This document shows positions 8,978 to 18,085 of a stretch of 64,000 nucleotides of DNA, in pieces. Both the position numbers and the translations under genes were made by a program. Under the pieces are notes generated by a model, which was not told the origin of the DNA, ran no database searches, and saw only the letters and a list, made by a program, of their open reading frames with translations. The stretch's first letter is position 1; each line of letters opens with the position of its first letter. Source of the stretch: Mycobacterium kyorinense (lineage in GTDB: Bacteria; Actinomycetota; Actinomycetes; Mycobacteriales; Mycobacteriaceae); NCBI RefSeq assembly GCF_002101735.1, contig NZ_LQPE01000153.1, positions 1 through 64,000 on the forward strand, in the 5' to 3' direction.

Positions 8978-10543
8978 TTAGCATTTGGCGCCCTGGGGCG
9001 GCGTCGTGCCCTTGATCAGATATGCCGTCGCGTAGTCGTCGATGCAGCTGTTGCCCTGGAACACCACCGTGTGCTGGGTTCCGTCGAAGGTGAGCAGGGC
9101 GCCGTGCAGCTGCTTGGCAAGGTCGACACCGGCCTTGTATGGGGTCGCCGGGTCGTGGGTGGTCGACACCACCACGGTCGGGGGCAGGCCCGGCGCGGAG
9201 ATGCTGTGCGGCTTGCTCGTCGGCGGCACCGGCCAGAACGCGCAGGTGCCCAGCGGCGCGTCGCCGGTGAACTTCCCGTAGCTCATGAACGGCGCGATCT
9301 CACGGGAGCGGCGATCCTCGTCGATGACCTTGGCGCGATCCTTGACCGGCGGCTGGTCGACGCAGTTGATCGCCACCCGCGCATCGCTGGCGTTGGTGTA
9401 GTGGCCGTGGGAATCACGGCGCATGTACATGTCGGCCAATGCCAACAGGGTGTCGCCTCGATCGCTTTTCAGCTCGGTCAGGCCAGTGGTCAGGTGGTGC
9501 CACAGCGTCGGCGAATACAACGCCATGATGGTGCCGACGATGGCGTCGCTGTAGCTGAGCCCGCGCGGGTCTTTGGTGTGCGCCGGCCTGCCCTTCATCG
9601 GATTGGCCGGATCGACAAGCGGATTCACCAGGCTGTGGTAGACGTCGACCGCCTTGGCCGGGTCGGTGCCCAGCGGGCAGTTCGGTTCCTTGGCGCATTC
9701 GGCGGCGTAATCGTTGAATGCGTCCTGAAATCCCTTGGCCTGCCGCAAATCTGCCTCGATCGGGTCCGCATTCGGGTCGACGGCCCCGTCCAGGATCATC
9801 GCCCGCACGTTCTGCGGGTAGGCCTCGGCGTAGGCCGACCCGATCCGCGTGCCATACGAGTAGCCCAGATAGGTCAGCTTGTCGTCGCCCAGCGCATCGC
9901 GGATCGCGTCCAAATCGCGCGCGACGTTGACGGTTCCGACGTTCTGCAGGAACTTCTTGCCCATCTTGTCGAAGCAGCGCTGGACAAACTGCTTGGTCTC
10001 GTCTTCGATGTGCGCCACGCCCGCCGGGCTGTAATCCACCTGAGGTTCGGTGCGCAACCGGTCGTTGTCGGCGTCGGAGTTGCACCAGATCGCCGGGCGC
10101 GACGACGCCACCCCGCGCGGGTCGAAGCCGACCAGGTCGAAGCGCTCGCGGACCTGGGACGGCAGCGACTGCAGGAGCCCGACGGCCGCCTCGATCCCGG
10201 ATTCACCCGGGCCGCCGGGATTGATGACCAGCGAGCCGATCTTGTCGCCGGTTGCCGGGAAGCGCATCATCGCCAGCGTCGTGGCGTCGCCGTCGAGGTG
10301 GTTGTAGTCGACCGGCACGGCGATCTTTCCGCATTGTGCGCCGGCCGGTAGTTTGACCGCGGTGCCACCGGAGACCCGGCACTGTCCCCACTCCAGCGGC
10401 TGGCCGATCTTCGGCCCGGCCATCCGCGGGCGACCGCCGACAACGTGTGTGCAGCTCGCCACAGTGAGCACGATCGCGGCCATTGCGGTCCAGATCAACG
10501 TCGTGCGCGCGATCGCGTCGCGGCGAGGCAGGCCCATGTCCAC
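8978..10543 (-). CDS. caeA: Cell-envelope serine protease Hip1/CaeA (lipoprotein)
   Basis: 521 residues. The N-terminus has a hydrophobic helix ending in LTVASC, a lipobox with Cys31 as the predicted lipidated residue, so the enzyme should be anchored on the outer face of the membrane. The triad is Ser229 (GYSYGT), Asp464 (THDPATPY) and His491 (GTQHTVVF), one position off the M. tuberculosis Hip1 numbering. Hip1 cleaves GroEL2 and modulates host responses and envelope integrity in M. tuberculosis. Tandem with the Rv2223c-like paralogue 62 bp downstream. Confidence 0.93.
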   Translation of the reverse strand: MDMGLPRRDAIARTTLIWTAMAAIVLTVASCTHVVGGRPRMAGPKIGQPLEWGQCRVSGGTAVKLPAGAQCGKIAVPVDYNHLDGDATTLAMMRFPATGDKIGSLVINPGGPGESGIEAAVGLLQSLPSQVRERFDLVGFDPRGVASSRPAIWCNSDADNDRLRTEPQVDYSPAGVAHIEDETKQFVQRCFDKMGKKFLQNVGTVNVARDLDAIRDALGDDKLTYLGYSYGTRIGSAYAEAYPQNVRAMILDGAVDPNADPIEADLRQAKGFQDAFNDYAAECAKEPNCPLGTDPAKAVDVYHSLVNPLVDPANPMKGRPAHTKDPRGLSYSDAIVGTIMALYSPTLWHHLTTGLTELKSDRGDTLLALADMYMRRDSHGHYTNASDARVAINCVDQPPVKDRAKVIDEDRRSREIAPFMSYGKFTGDAPLGTCAFWPVPPTSKPHSISAPGLPPTVVVSTTHDPATPYKAGVDLAKQLHGALLTFDGTQHTVVFQGNSCIDDYATAYLIKGTTPPQGAKC

Positions 10544-10575
10544 CTATGCTGCCATGTGCCCAGAGCAGCTCTCGG

Positions 10576-11967
10576 TTACTGGGTGGCCAGCAGCAGTTCT
10601 TCCATTCCGACGGCGAAGTCGTCGGCCAGTTCCCACAAGTCCGGCACCAGCTCCGGGCAGGCGATCAATCCCACGTCCAGCTTGCCGTTGAGCGACATGA
10701 CCGTGATGTTCAGCCCCGAGCCGTGGAAGATCGGGCCCAGCGGATACATCGCCTTGACCTCGCAACCCAGTAGATACAGCGGCATCTGCGGGCCGGGGAC
10801 ATTGGACACCACCAGGTTGTGCACCGGCCGGCTGCGGGTCAGTCGGGTCTTGGCGTAGGCCCGCATCGCCAGGCCGAACACCGCCGGCGCGGCGAACTGC
10901 GACCAGTCCTGCAGCAGCGTGGCGCTGATCGCCGAACTGTGTTGTTTGGCAACCGAATTCGCCTCGGCGATGGCCTTGATGCGTTCGACCGGATCGGCGA
11001 TGTGGGTTTGCAGGCTGGAGAACATCCCGGACACCTGGTTGCGGCCGGGCCGGTCGGATTTGCCGTGCACCGACACCGGCACCATCGCCACCAATGACGA
11101 CTCGGGCAATTCGCCTCGGTCAAGCAGGAATTGGCGCAGCACCCCGGACACCAACGCCATCACCACGTCGTTGACTTTGACGTTGAAGTGGTCCTTGACT
11201 TTCTTGATGTCCCCGAAATCCAGCTGCGCATAGGCGATGTTGCGGTGCGCGGTGATGCTGGCGTTGAACGTGGTTCGCGGCGCGGCGAACGGGCGTGCCA
11301 TCGCCTGACCGCTGCGCGCCCGCGCCACGGTCTTCACCACCGAGGCCGCCGTGTTGGGCAACGCGTTGGCCAAGTGCAGCGGTCGCGTCGCGAAGTTCGC
11401 CAACCCGCTGACGGCGATCTGCACCGTGTTGGCGCCGCCGACGCCGTCCACCGGTTCCGGTGGCGGGGCGTCGGCTTCGGTGCTGCAGAGCTGCGACATC
11501 AGGTTCGCGCCGGTCACCCCGTCCACGCAGGCGTGGTGGACCTTGGTCATCAGGGCCAGCCGGCCGTTCTGCTGGGCGTCGGTGCCGGCGACACCTTCGA
11601 TGACCCACATCTCCCACAACGGCCGGCTGCGGTCCAGCGGCAGGGCCGCGATGTGACCGCAGATCTCGGACAGTTCCATCCGGCCGCCCGGCGGCGGCAG
11701 CCCGATGCGATGCAGATGCCGGCTGATGTCGAACGTGTCGTCGTCGACCCAGACGGGGTGGTCGAGGTTGAACGCGCTGTCGGCCAGCTTCTCCCGAAAC
11801 TGGGGCATCGCCTTGATCCGGACCGCCAATTCTTCGCGCAGCCGGTCGAAGCTGTAGCCGCCCGGCATCGTCGAGGTGTCGAGCTCCAGGATCGAGCACA
11901 CATGCAGCGGCTGGGAGGGTGTTTCCAGGTACAGAAAACTGGCGTCGAGTCCGCTGAGCCGCTGCAT
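10576..11967 (-). CDS. Wax ester synthase/diacylglycerol acyltransferase (WS/DGAT) family protein
   Basis: 463 residues, typical for the family. The condensation-type active-site motif HHxxxDG appears as HHACVDG (His144, His145, Asp149). Other family blocks are SGLDASFLYLET at the N-terminus, PLWEMWVIEG, and NLVVSNVPGPQMPLYLLG near the C-terminus. Members acylate diacylglycerol or fatty alcohols to make storage triacylglycerol or wax esters. Mycobacteria carry many paralogues; which one this is cannot be decided from sequence alone. It is divergent from panB, with a 182 bp gap. Confidence 0.9.
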   Translation of the reverse strand: MQRLSGLDASFLYLETPSQPLHVCSILELDTSTMPGGYSFDRLREELAVRIKAMPQFREKLADSAFNLDHPVWVDDDTFDISRHLHRIGLPPPGGRMELSEICGHIAALPLDRSRPLWEMWVIEGVAGTDAQQNGRLALMTKVHHACVDGVTGANLMSQLCSTEADAPPPEPVDGVGGANTVQIAVSGLANFATRPLHLANALPNTAASVVKTVARARSGQAMARPFAAPRTTFNASITAHRNIAYAQLDFGDIKKVKDHFNVKVNDVVMALVSGVLRQFLLDRGELPESSLVAMVPVSVHGKSDRPGRNQVSGMFSSLQTHIADPVERIKAIAEANSVAKQHSSAISATLLQDWSQFAAPAVFGLAMRAYAKTRLTRSRPVHNLVVSNVPGPQMPLYLLGCEVKAMYPLGPIFHGSGLNITVMSLNGKLDVGLIACPELVPDLWELADDFAVGMEELLLATQ

Positions 11968-12060
11968 GCGCAGATGGTATGCCGAGGGCAGCCCGACGGC
12001 TGAGGAATCGCCAATGGACCCGATGTGAGCAACTCAACTGATCTTGGTATGTATCCGCGG

Positions 12061-12074
12061 TGCCATAGATGGCA
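12061..12074. promoter_or_regulatory. 14-bp palindrome between the WS/DGAT gene and panB
   Basis: TGCCAT-AG-ATGGCA is a perfect palindrome in the 182 bp divergent intergenic region. It could be an operator for either gene. No regulator gene is adjacent, so assignment is open. Confidence 0.35.
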
Positions 12075-12149
12075 GACTGGCAAGGTCAGACGAACCCGGG
12101 GACCCGGCAGGGCCACGAGGATCGACCCGACTGATTACTAGGGACAACG

Positions 12150-12989
12150 ATGTCTGAGCAGCCTGTTTACGGTGGCGCTTCCGGTACCGCACCGCGAACC
12201 AAGACCCGCGTCCACCACCTGCAGAAGATGAAGGCCGAAGGCCACAAGTGGGCGATGCTCACGGCCTACGACTACTCCACGGCACGGATTTTCGACGACG
12301 CCGGCATACCGGTACTGCTCGTCGGCGACTCCGCCGCCAATGTCGTCTACGGCTACGACACCACGGTGCCCATCAGCATCGACGAGCTGATCCCGCTGGT
12401 CCGTGGCGTGGTCCGGGGCGCCCCGCACGCTCTGGTGGTCGCGGACCTGCCGTTCGGCAGCTACGAGGCCGGGCCCTCCGCGGCGCTGGCCAGCGCCACC
12501 CGGTTCATGAAGGAAGCCGGCGCGCACGCGGTCAAACTCGAAGGCGGCGAGCGGGTGGCCGAGCAGGTCGCCGCGCTCACCGCGGCCGGCATCCCGGTGA
12601 TGGCGCACATCGGCTTCACTCCGCAAAGCGTCAACAGCCTCGGGGGTTTTCGGGTGCAGGGTCGCGGCGACGCCGCCGAGCAGACCATTGCCGACGCGAT
12701 CGCGGTCGCCGAAGCCGGTGCGTTCGCGGTGGTGATGGAGATGGTGCCGGCCGAGCTGGCCACTCAGATCACCGGTAAGTTGACCATTCCGACCGTCGGC
12801 ATCGGGGCCGGGCCCAACTGTGACGCGCAGGTGCTGGTCTGGCAGGACATGGCCGGGCTCACCAGCGGCAAGACGGCTCGCTTCGTCAAGCGCTTCGGCG
12901 ACGTCGGAGGCGAATTGCAACGTGCTGCAACGCAATACGCTCACGAGGTGGCCGGCGGCGTTTTTCCCGCCGACGAGCACAGTTTCTGA
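12150..12989 (+). CDS. panB: Ketopantoate hydroxymethyltransferase
   Basis: 279 residues. PanB transfers a hydroxymethyl group from methylenetetrahydrofolate to alpha-ketoisovalerate, the first committed step of pantothenate/CoA synthesis. Visible signatures are MLTAYDYSTARIFDDAGIPVLLVGDS, VVADLPFGSYE, the metal-binding KLEGGE segment, MAHIGFTPQSV and the catalytic EMVPAELA, in the order expected of the TIM barrel. Full length. It is followed 31 bp later by the CYTH-CHAD gene, which seems to have its own leaderless promoter. Confidence 0.97.
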   Translation: MSEQPVYGGASGTAPRTKTRVHHLQKMKAEGHKWAMLTAYDYSTARIFDDAGIPVLLVGDSAANVVYGYDTTVPISIDELIPLVRGVVRGAPHALVVADLPFGSYEAGPSAALASATRFMKEAGAHAVKLEGGERVAEQVAALTAAGIPVMAHIGFTPQSVNSLGGFRVQGRGDAAEQTIADAIAVAEAGAFAVVMEMVPAELATQITGKLTIPTVGIGAGPNCDAQVLVWQDMAGLTSGKTARFVKRFGDVGGELQRAATQYAHEVAGGVFPADEHSF

Positions 12990-13006
12990 CCGGTCCGCCG
13001 AGCGCA

Positions 13007-13012
13007 TAGGCT
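13007..13012 (+). promoter_or_regulatory. Candidate -10 element for a leaderless CYTH-CHAD mRNA
   Basis: TAGGCT lies 8 nt before the ATG at 13021, and no Shine-Dalgarno sequence is present. This is the spacing expected when transcription begins at the A of the start codon, a common arrangement in mycobacteria. Confidence 0.45.
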
Positions 13013-13020
13013 AGCGCGAC

Positions 13021-14490
13021 ATGGCGGTGAAGGGCTCCAGCACGTCGCGTCAGGTGGAAGTGGAGCGCAAGTTCGACGTCGCCGAGTCGACGTTGCCACC
13101 GTCGTTCGGGGGCATCCCGGCGATCAGCCGGATCGAAAAGCGACCGCCGCAGAGGCTGGACGCTCAATATTTCGATACGCCCGACCAAGATCTGGCGTCC
13201 CATCGAATCACGTTGCGCCGCCGCACCGGCGGCACCGACGCCGGATGGCATCTGAAGTTGCCGGCCGGCCCCGACGCGCGCACCGAGGTTCGGGCGCCGC
13301 TGAGCGACACGGTGCCCGACGACGTGCGCGACGTGGTGCTCGCCATCGTGCGGGATCGCCCGCTGCAGCCGATTGCGCGGATCAGCACGATCCGCGAGGT
13401 CCAGCTGCTGTCCGGCGCCGACGGCGAGCCGCTGGCCGAGTTCTGCGACGACCGCGTCACCGCATCGTCGGCGGACCCCAGCACCGAACAGTGTTGGCGC
13501 GAATGGGAACTCGAACTCGCCGGCCCCGACGCGGACGCAAATACCGTACTGCTGGACCTGCTGAGCAACCGGCTGCTCGACGCCGGCGCCACGCGGGCGC
13601 CGCTTGCCTCGAAGTTGGCGCGGGTGCTCGACCGGCACGATGCGCAGCGGCTACCGGACGATCCCCTGCGCCGCGCGGTGGCCGAGCAGGTCGACCAGTT
13701 GCTTTTGTGGGATCGCGCTGTGCGCGCCGACGTCGACGACGCCGTGCACCAGATGCGGGTGGCCACCCGCAAGATTCGCAGCCTGCTGCGGGCCTCGCCG
13801 GAATCGTTCGGGGTGTCCGAGGACACCCGGGTGCTCGACCAATTGCGGGAGTTGGCCGCAGTGCTGGGTGAAGCCCGCGACGCCGAGGTGTTGGCGGATC
13901 GCTACCGGGAGGCGCTCGACCGGCTGCCGCCCGAGTTGGTGCGCGGACGCGTCCGGGAACGTCTGGTTGACGACGCTTCGGACCGCTACCGGGCGGGCTT
14001 GCGGCGCTCGCTGGATGCGATGCGCTCGCCGCAATACTTCCGGCTGCTCGACGCGCTGGAGGCGTTGGTGGCCGAACCCGCGGCGACCGGCGCCGGCCAG
14101 CGACCGAAGCCGGCCGTTGGCGCCAGCTACAAACGAGTGCGTAAGGCCGCCAAGACCGCGGCGAAGACACCGGAAGACGGCCGCGATGCGGCGCTGCACC
14201 GGATCCGCAAGCGCGCCAAGCGACTTCGGTACACCGCGGCCGCCGTCGGCGTGACGAAGGTGGCGCGACGGGCGGAGGCGATTCAATCCTTGCTCGGCGA
14301 GCACCAGGACAGCGTGGTCAGCGGAATACATTTGCAGCAACAGGCCGACGCCGCGAGCGCGGCCGGCGAGGACACCTTCACCTACGGCCTGCTGTATCAG
14401 CAGGAGGCCGACCTGGCCGCCAGTTGTCGTCGGCAATTGCCCAAGGCGCTGCGCAAACTCGACCGGGCGGTGCGCAAGAAACTGCGCTAA
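13021..14490 (+). CDS. CYTH-CHAD domain protein (Rv2226-type)
   Basis: 489 residues. The N-terminal CYTH (triphosphate tunnel metalloenzyme) domain starts with EVERKFDV, the ExExK signature at about residues 13-19, and continues with RLDAQYFDTPDQDLASHRITLRRR. The C-terminal CHAD domain (about residues 215-485) is helical and rich in Arg/His, with VHQMRVATRKIRS and LHRIRKRAKRLRY, typical polyphosphate-binding helices. Such fusions are linked to inorganic polyphosphate; the exact reaction is unknown. It converges with rnpB, whose 3' end lies 8 bp past the stop. Confidence 0.92.
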   Translation: MAVKGSSTSRQVEVERKFDVAESTLPPSFGGIPAISRIEKRPPQRLDAQYFDTPDQDLASHRITLRRRTGGTDAGWHLKLPAGPDARTEVRAPLSDTVPDDVRDVVLAIVRDRPLQPIARISTIREVQLLSGADGEPLAEFCDDRVTASSADPSTEQCWREWELELAGPDADANTVLLDLLSNRLLDAGATRAPLASKLARVLDRHDAQRLPDDPLRRAVAEQVDQLLLWDRAVRADVDDAVHQMRVATRKIRSLLRASPESFGVSEDTRVLDQLRELAAVLGEARDAEVLADRYREALDRLPPELVRGRVRERLVDDASDRYRAGLRRSLDAMRSPQYFRLLDALEALVAEPAATGAGQRPKPAVGASYKRVRKAAKTAAKTPEDGRDAALHRIRKRAKRLRYTAAAVGVTKVARRAEAIQSLLGEHQDSVVSGIHLQQQADAASAAGEDTFTYGLLYQQEADLAASCRRQLPKALRKLDRAVRKKLR

Positions 14491-14497
14491 TCGGGAC

Positions 14498-14898
<401 letters not shown>

Positions 14899-14943
14899 GC
14901 ATGATCACCGTACTCGCTGCTGGATGCCCAGGCCAGCAGGCGT

Positions 14944-16229
14944 CTACGCCGCGTGCAAATCCGTGAGTGTCATTGCGACGGCGACTTCCATCTCACTAAC
15001 CTCGACCCGCGACGGACCGCGCGGCAGCGGCAGGGTTCTGGAGCTGTAACGCGCGCCGGTCGGCGTAGTGAAGTCCGCTGTGTGTCTGTGGCTTTCATCG
15101 ATAGATGTTTCGACCTGCCAACCGTCAACTTCTTTGACGTAGTTGCATCGCTCGCATGACCCGAGCCCGTTCTCGGCGGAAGTCTTGCCATCACGGTGCC
15201 ACGGAGTCGCGTGGTCGCGGTGGCGGATCGGCGCATCGCAGTACGGAGTGCGGCATCGTTGGTCGCGTAACCCGATGAATGTCGTCAACCCGCGCGGGAA
15301 CAACCGGGCGCGTGACTCCATCGCAACCAGAGCGCCGGAGCGGGGGTGGGCGTACAGTCGGCGCAGCGTGGCCCGCGACCGTGGATCGGTGACGGCGCCG
15401 GAGACTAGTCCGCGGGCGACCGCCGCCGGAATGGGGCCGTAGCCGCAGATATCGGCTGGCGCCGTCGAATCCCCCAGCAGGGTTTCATCCGAGAGCACGA
15501 GGTTGACCGCGATCGGCGTCGCTGCCGCCGCGCACCGGCCGGTGACCCGCTCGATCAGAGTGTCAGCCATGACCTGTCCACGTGAGCGTCCGTCGAAGGT
15601 GGTCTCGGCGGTACGGCGCAGCGCCGCATATACGGAGACACCCTGGGCAACAGGCAACAGCGCAGTCAGATAGGTCATGGTGTCCGGTGCGGGCCGGATG
15701 GTCACCGTGCGCTCGGTTTCGGCTTTGGCGGCTCGGTCGACGACGGTGTGCGGATCGAGTCGGTAGGCAATCGCCTTGGCCGCCGCGGCCACCCGGGCAT
15801 CGCCCATTCGCTCCAGGCCCGCCGGATCGCCACATAACTCGGCGTCGAGCACTTGGCGGTCCTCGACGTCCAGACATGCGCTTTCCCGGACGATCAACGT
15901 GGCGCGCCACTCCGAGAGCAGGCCGGACTCCAGCGCGGCCAGAGTATGCGGCATCTCGTGGACGAGTGCTTTAGCGAACCCAAGATGCCGGCTGCCGCGA
16001 GCCGGGGAATCCCGGCGGCCAGCGCGACCTCGCTGGCTACGCCGCGCCCACGCCGCGCCGCCGGCATCCCCGCCGCGGCCTCCGCGGCCCGTCGCCGCGC
16101 ATCCAACGCGGCCGCGGCCCGAGCCTGGCCGGCGGCCGCCGCCGACTTCAGTCGCTCGAGGTCGGCAATACGCTGGACCAGCGCCGATTCATCAGCGGTC
16201 GGGTCAACCATCGCCACTACTTCGAACAT
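14944..16229 (-). pseudogene. DUF222 / HNH protein (13E12-type) interrupted by a frameshift
   Basis: The N-terminal reading frame from ATG 16229 (MFEVVAMVDP...) runs to about GVASEVALA, then the homologous continuation (ARGSRHLGFAKALVHEMPHTLAALESG) appears in the next frame. One missing base in the GCCGCC run at about 16011-16020 explains the break. The second part keeps an intact HNH core (CRTPYCDAPIRHRDHATPWHRDGKTSAENG, then CERCN). So this is a recent pseudogene, or an assembly error in a C/G-rich run. A LexA-like box overlaps the start. It lies 45 bp upstream of rnpB on the same strand. Confidence 0.8.
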
Positions 16230-16237
16230 ATATTCGA
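16222..16237. promoter_or_regulatory. Candidate LexA (SOS) box over the second DUF222 start
   Basis: TCGAACATATATTCGA matches TCGAAC-N4-GTTCGA with one mismatch. It covers the ATG at 16227-16229. A TATTAT -10-like hexamer (16237-16242, minus strand) lies 7 nt upstream of that ATG, the same architecture as at 1291-1306. Confidence 0.7.
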
Positions 16238-16276
16238 TAATACCCGGCCCGGGCGACACTGCCTATCGTGAGAACG

Positions 16277-16996
16277 GTGACGCAGGTCAATAGGTGGCGC
16301 AAGCGCGTCGCGGCCGCTGACTGGGACGCAGTAGCCGCCGCGGTCGACGACTACGGCGGTGCGCTGCTGCCCCGGCTCCTCACTCGCACCGAGGCGGTAA
16401 AGCTGCGCAAGCTCTACGCCCGCGACGACTTGTTCCGCAAGACCATCGACATGCAGCGGCACCGCTACGGCGCGGGCGAGTATCGATACTTCCACGCGCC
16501 GTATCCCGAGCCGATCGAAGAGCTGAAGCAGGCCCTGTATCCGCGGCTGCTGACGATCGCGCGGGACTGGTACACCAAGCTCGGCCGTGACGCCCCGTGG
16601 CCAGACACGCTCGACGAATGGCTGCGAATGTGTCATGCCGCGGGGCAGTCCAGGTCGACGGCGCTGATGCTGAAATACGGGGCCGACGACTGGAACGCCC
16701 TGCATCGAGACCTATACGGCGACTTGGTCTTTCCGCTGCAGGTGGTGATCAACCTGTCCGAGCCGGAAACCGACTACACCGGCGGCGAATTCCTGTTGGT
16801 CGAGCAACGGCCGCGGGTACAGTCTCGCGGCACCGCAATCCAGCTGCCGCAGGGCCACGGCTTTGTATTCACCACCCGCGATCGTCCGGTACGCTCCACC
16901 CGCGGCTGGTCGGCATCACCTGTGCGCCATGGTCTTTCGGTGGTCCGCTCCGGTGAGCGCTATGCGCTCGGCCTGATCTTTCACGACGCCGCCTGA
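16277..16996 (+). CDS. 2-oxoglutarate/Fe(II) oxygenase-fold protein (Rv2227-type)
   Basis: 239 residues from GTG 16277; a GTG three codons earlier is possible. I prefer 16277 because TATCGT (16264-16269) sits 7 nt upstream, fitting a leaderless mRNA. Iron and co-substrate residues of the family are recognisable: the HxD pair in WNALHRDLYGD, the jelly-roll strands FPLQVVINLSEPETDYTGGEFLLVE, and the distal His and Arg in SPVRHGLSVVRSGERY. Substrate unknown. It diverges from the DUF222 pseudogene and converges with the RNase H-phosphatase gene. Confidence 0.8.
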   Translation: MTQVNRWRKRVAAADWDAVAAAVDDYGGALLPRLLTRTEAVKLRKLYARDDLFRKTIDMQRHRYGAGEYRYFHAPYPEPIEELKQALYPRLLTIARDWYTKLGRDAPWPDTLDEWLRMCHAAGQSRSTALMLKYGADDWNALHRDLYGDLVFPLQVVINLSEPETDYTGGEFLLVEQRPRVQSRGTAIQLPQGHGFVFTTRDRPVRSTRGWSASPVRHGLSVVRSGERYALGLIFHDAA

Positions 16997-17002
16997 CTCG
17001 CG

Positions 17003-18085
17003 CTAGAGGTACGCCGTCTGGTTCACCAGCCGCACCGACGACGCGCCGTCGGGGTAGAACTCGGCGATGGAGAGCGACGCCAGATCCAGATGCAGCCGGT
17101 AGAGAATGCCGGGCCCGGCGTCGAGCGCGATGCGCAGCAGCATCTTGATCGGCGTCACATGCGACACCACCAGTACCGTTGTGCCGCCGTGCTCCTCGAC
17201 GATCCGGTCGCGCGCCCGCACGACTCGCCGGTGCACCGCGTCGAAGCTTTCCCCGCCCGGCGGTGTCGTGCTGGTGTCGCGCAGCCAGCGCCGGTGCAGC
17301 TCCGGGTCGCGTTCGGCCGCTTCGGAAAACGTCAACCCTTCCCAGCCGCCGAAGTCGGTTTCGACCAGGTCGTCGTCGACGGTCACGTCCAGGCCCAGCG
17401 CCTTGGCCGCCGTCGTCGCCGTGTCGTAGCAGCGCTGCAGCGGCGAGCTGAGGACCGCGGCGATCCCGCCGCGCTGAGCCAGATACCGCGCCGCCGCGTC
17501 GGCCTGGCGCCAGCCCAGGTCGGTGAGCGCTGGATTGCCGCGGCCCGAATAGCGCCGCTCAACAGACAGTTCGGTCTGACCGTGCCGCAACAGCAGCAGC
17601 CGGGTAGCGGCACCGCGCGCACCGGTCCACCCCGGCGCCGTCGCAGGCGCGGTTTCGGTTGCGGCCGTGCCGGATTCGACCTCCGCCGCGGCGTCCATCG
17701 CCTCATTGGCCAGCCGGTCGGCGTAGGAGTTCTGCGCGCGCGGCACCCAGGAATAGCTGATCGCCTCGAACCGCGACGCGAGTGCGCGCGCCTGGGCATG
17801 CAGTGCCGCCAGGTCGGGGTTCTTGACCTGCCAGCGTCCGGACATCTGCTCGACCACCAGCTTGGAGTCCATCGAGACGGCGACGTCGGTGGCGCCCAGT
17901 TTCGCGGCCTCCTCCAAACCGGCGATCAGCCCGCGGTATTCGGCGACGTTGTTGGTGGCCCGGCCGATCGCCTGCTTGCTTTCGGCCAGGACGGCCGAAC
18001 GGTCCGCCGACCACACCACCGATCCGTATCCGGCCGGACCGGGGTTGCCGCGCGACCCGCCGTCGGCCTCGACGATGACTCTCAC
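17003..18085 (-). CDS. Bifunctional RNase HI / histidine phosphatase (alpha-ribazole phosphatase-like)
   Basis: 360 residues from GTG 18085, chosen because GTGA overlaps the upstream stop by 4 bp. The N-terminal RNase HI domain has EADGGSRGNPGPAGYG, NNVAEYRGLI and MDSKLVVEQMSG, containing the acidic metal-binding residues. After a linker of about 25 residues, a histidine phosphatase domain begins with LLLLRHGQTELSVERRYSGRGNPALT and includes LVVSHVTPIK. In the M. tuberculosis homologue (Rv2228c) the C-terminal domain acts in cobalamin synthesis as a CobC-type phosphatase and the N-terminal domain degrades RNA:DNA hybrids. Last gene of a four-gene coupled chain. Confidence 0.93.
   Translation of the reverse strand: MRVIVEADGGSRGNPGPAGYGSVVWSADRSAVLAESKQAIGRATNNVAEYRGLIAGLEEAAKLGATDVAVSMDSKLVVEQMSGRWQVKNPDLAALHAQARALASRFEAISYSWVPRAQNSYADRLANEAMDAAAEVESGTAATETAPATAPGWTGARGAATRLLLLRHGQTELSVERRYSGRGNPALTDLGWRQADAAARYLAQRGGIAAVLSSPLQRCYDTATTAAKALGLDVTVDDDLVETDFGGWEGLTFSEAAERDPELHRRWLRDTSTTPPGGESFDAVHRRVVRARDRIVEEHGGTTVLVVSHVTPIKMLLRIALDAGPGILYRLHLDLASLSIAEFYPDGASSVRLVNQTAYL

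Noticed and set aside
14944..15954. A separate 336-residue HNH gene starting at MPHTLAALESG
   Set aside because: Its apparent start is internal to the DUF222 domain and the missing N-terminus is present in the neighbouring frame, so it is part of a frameshifted gene.
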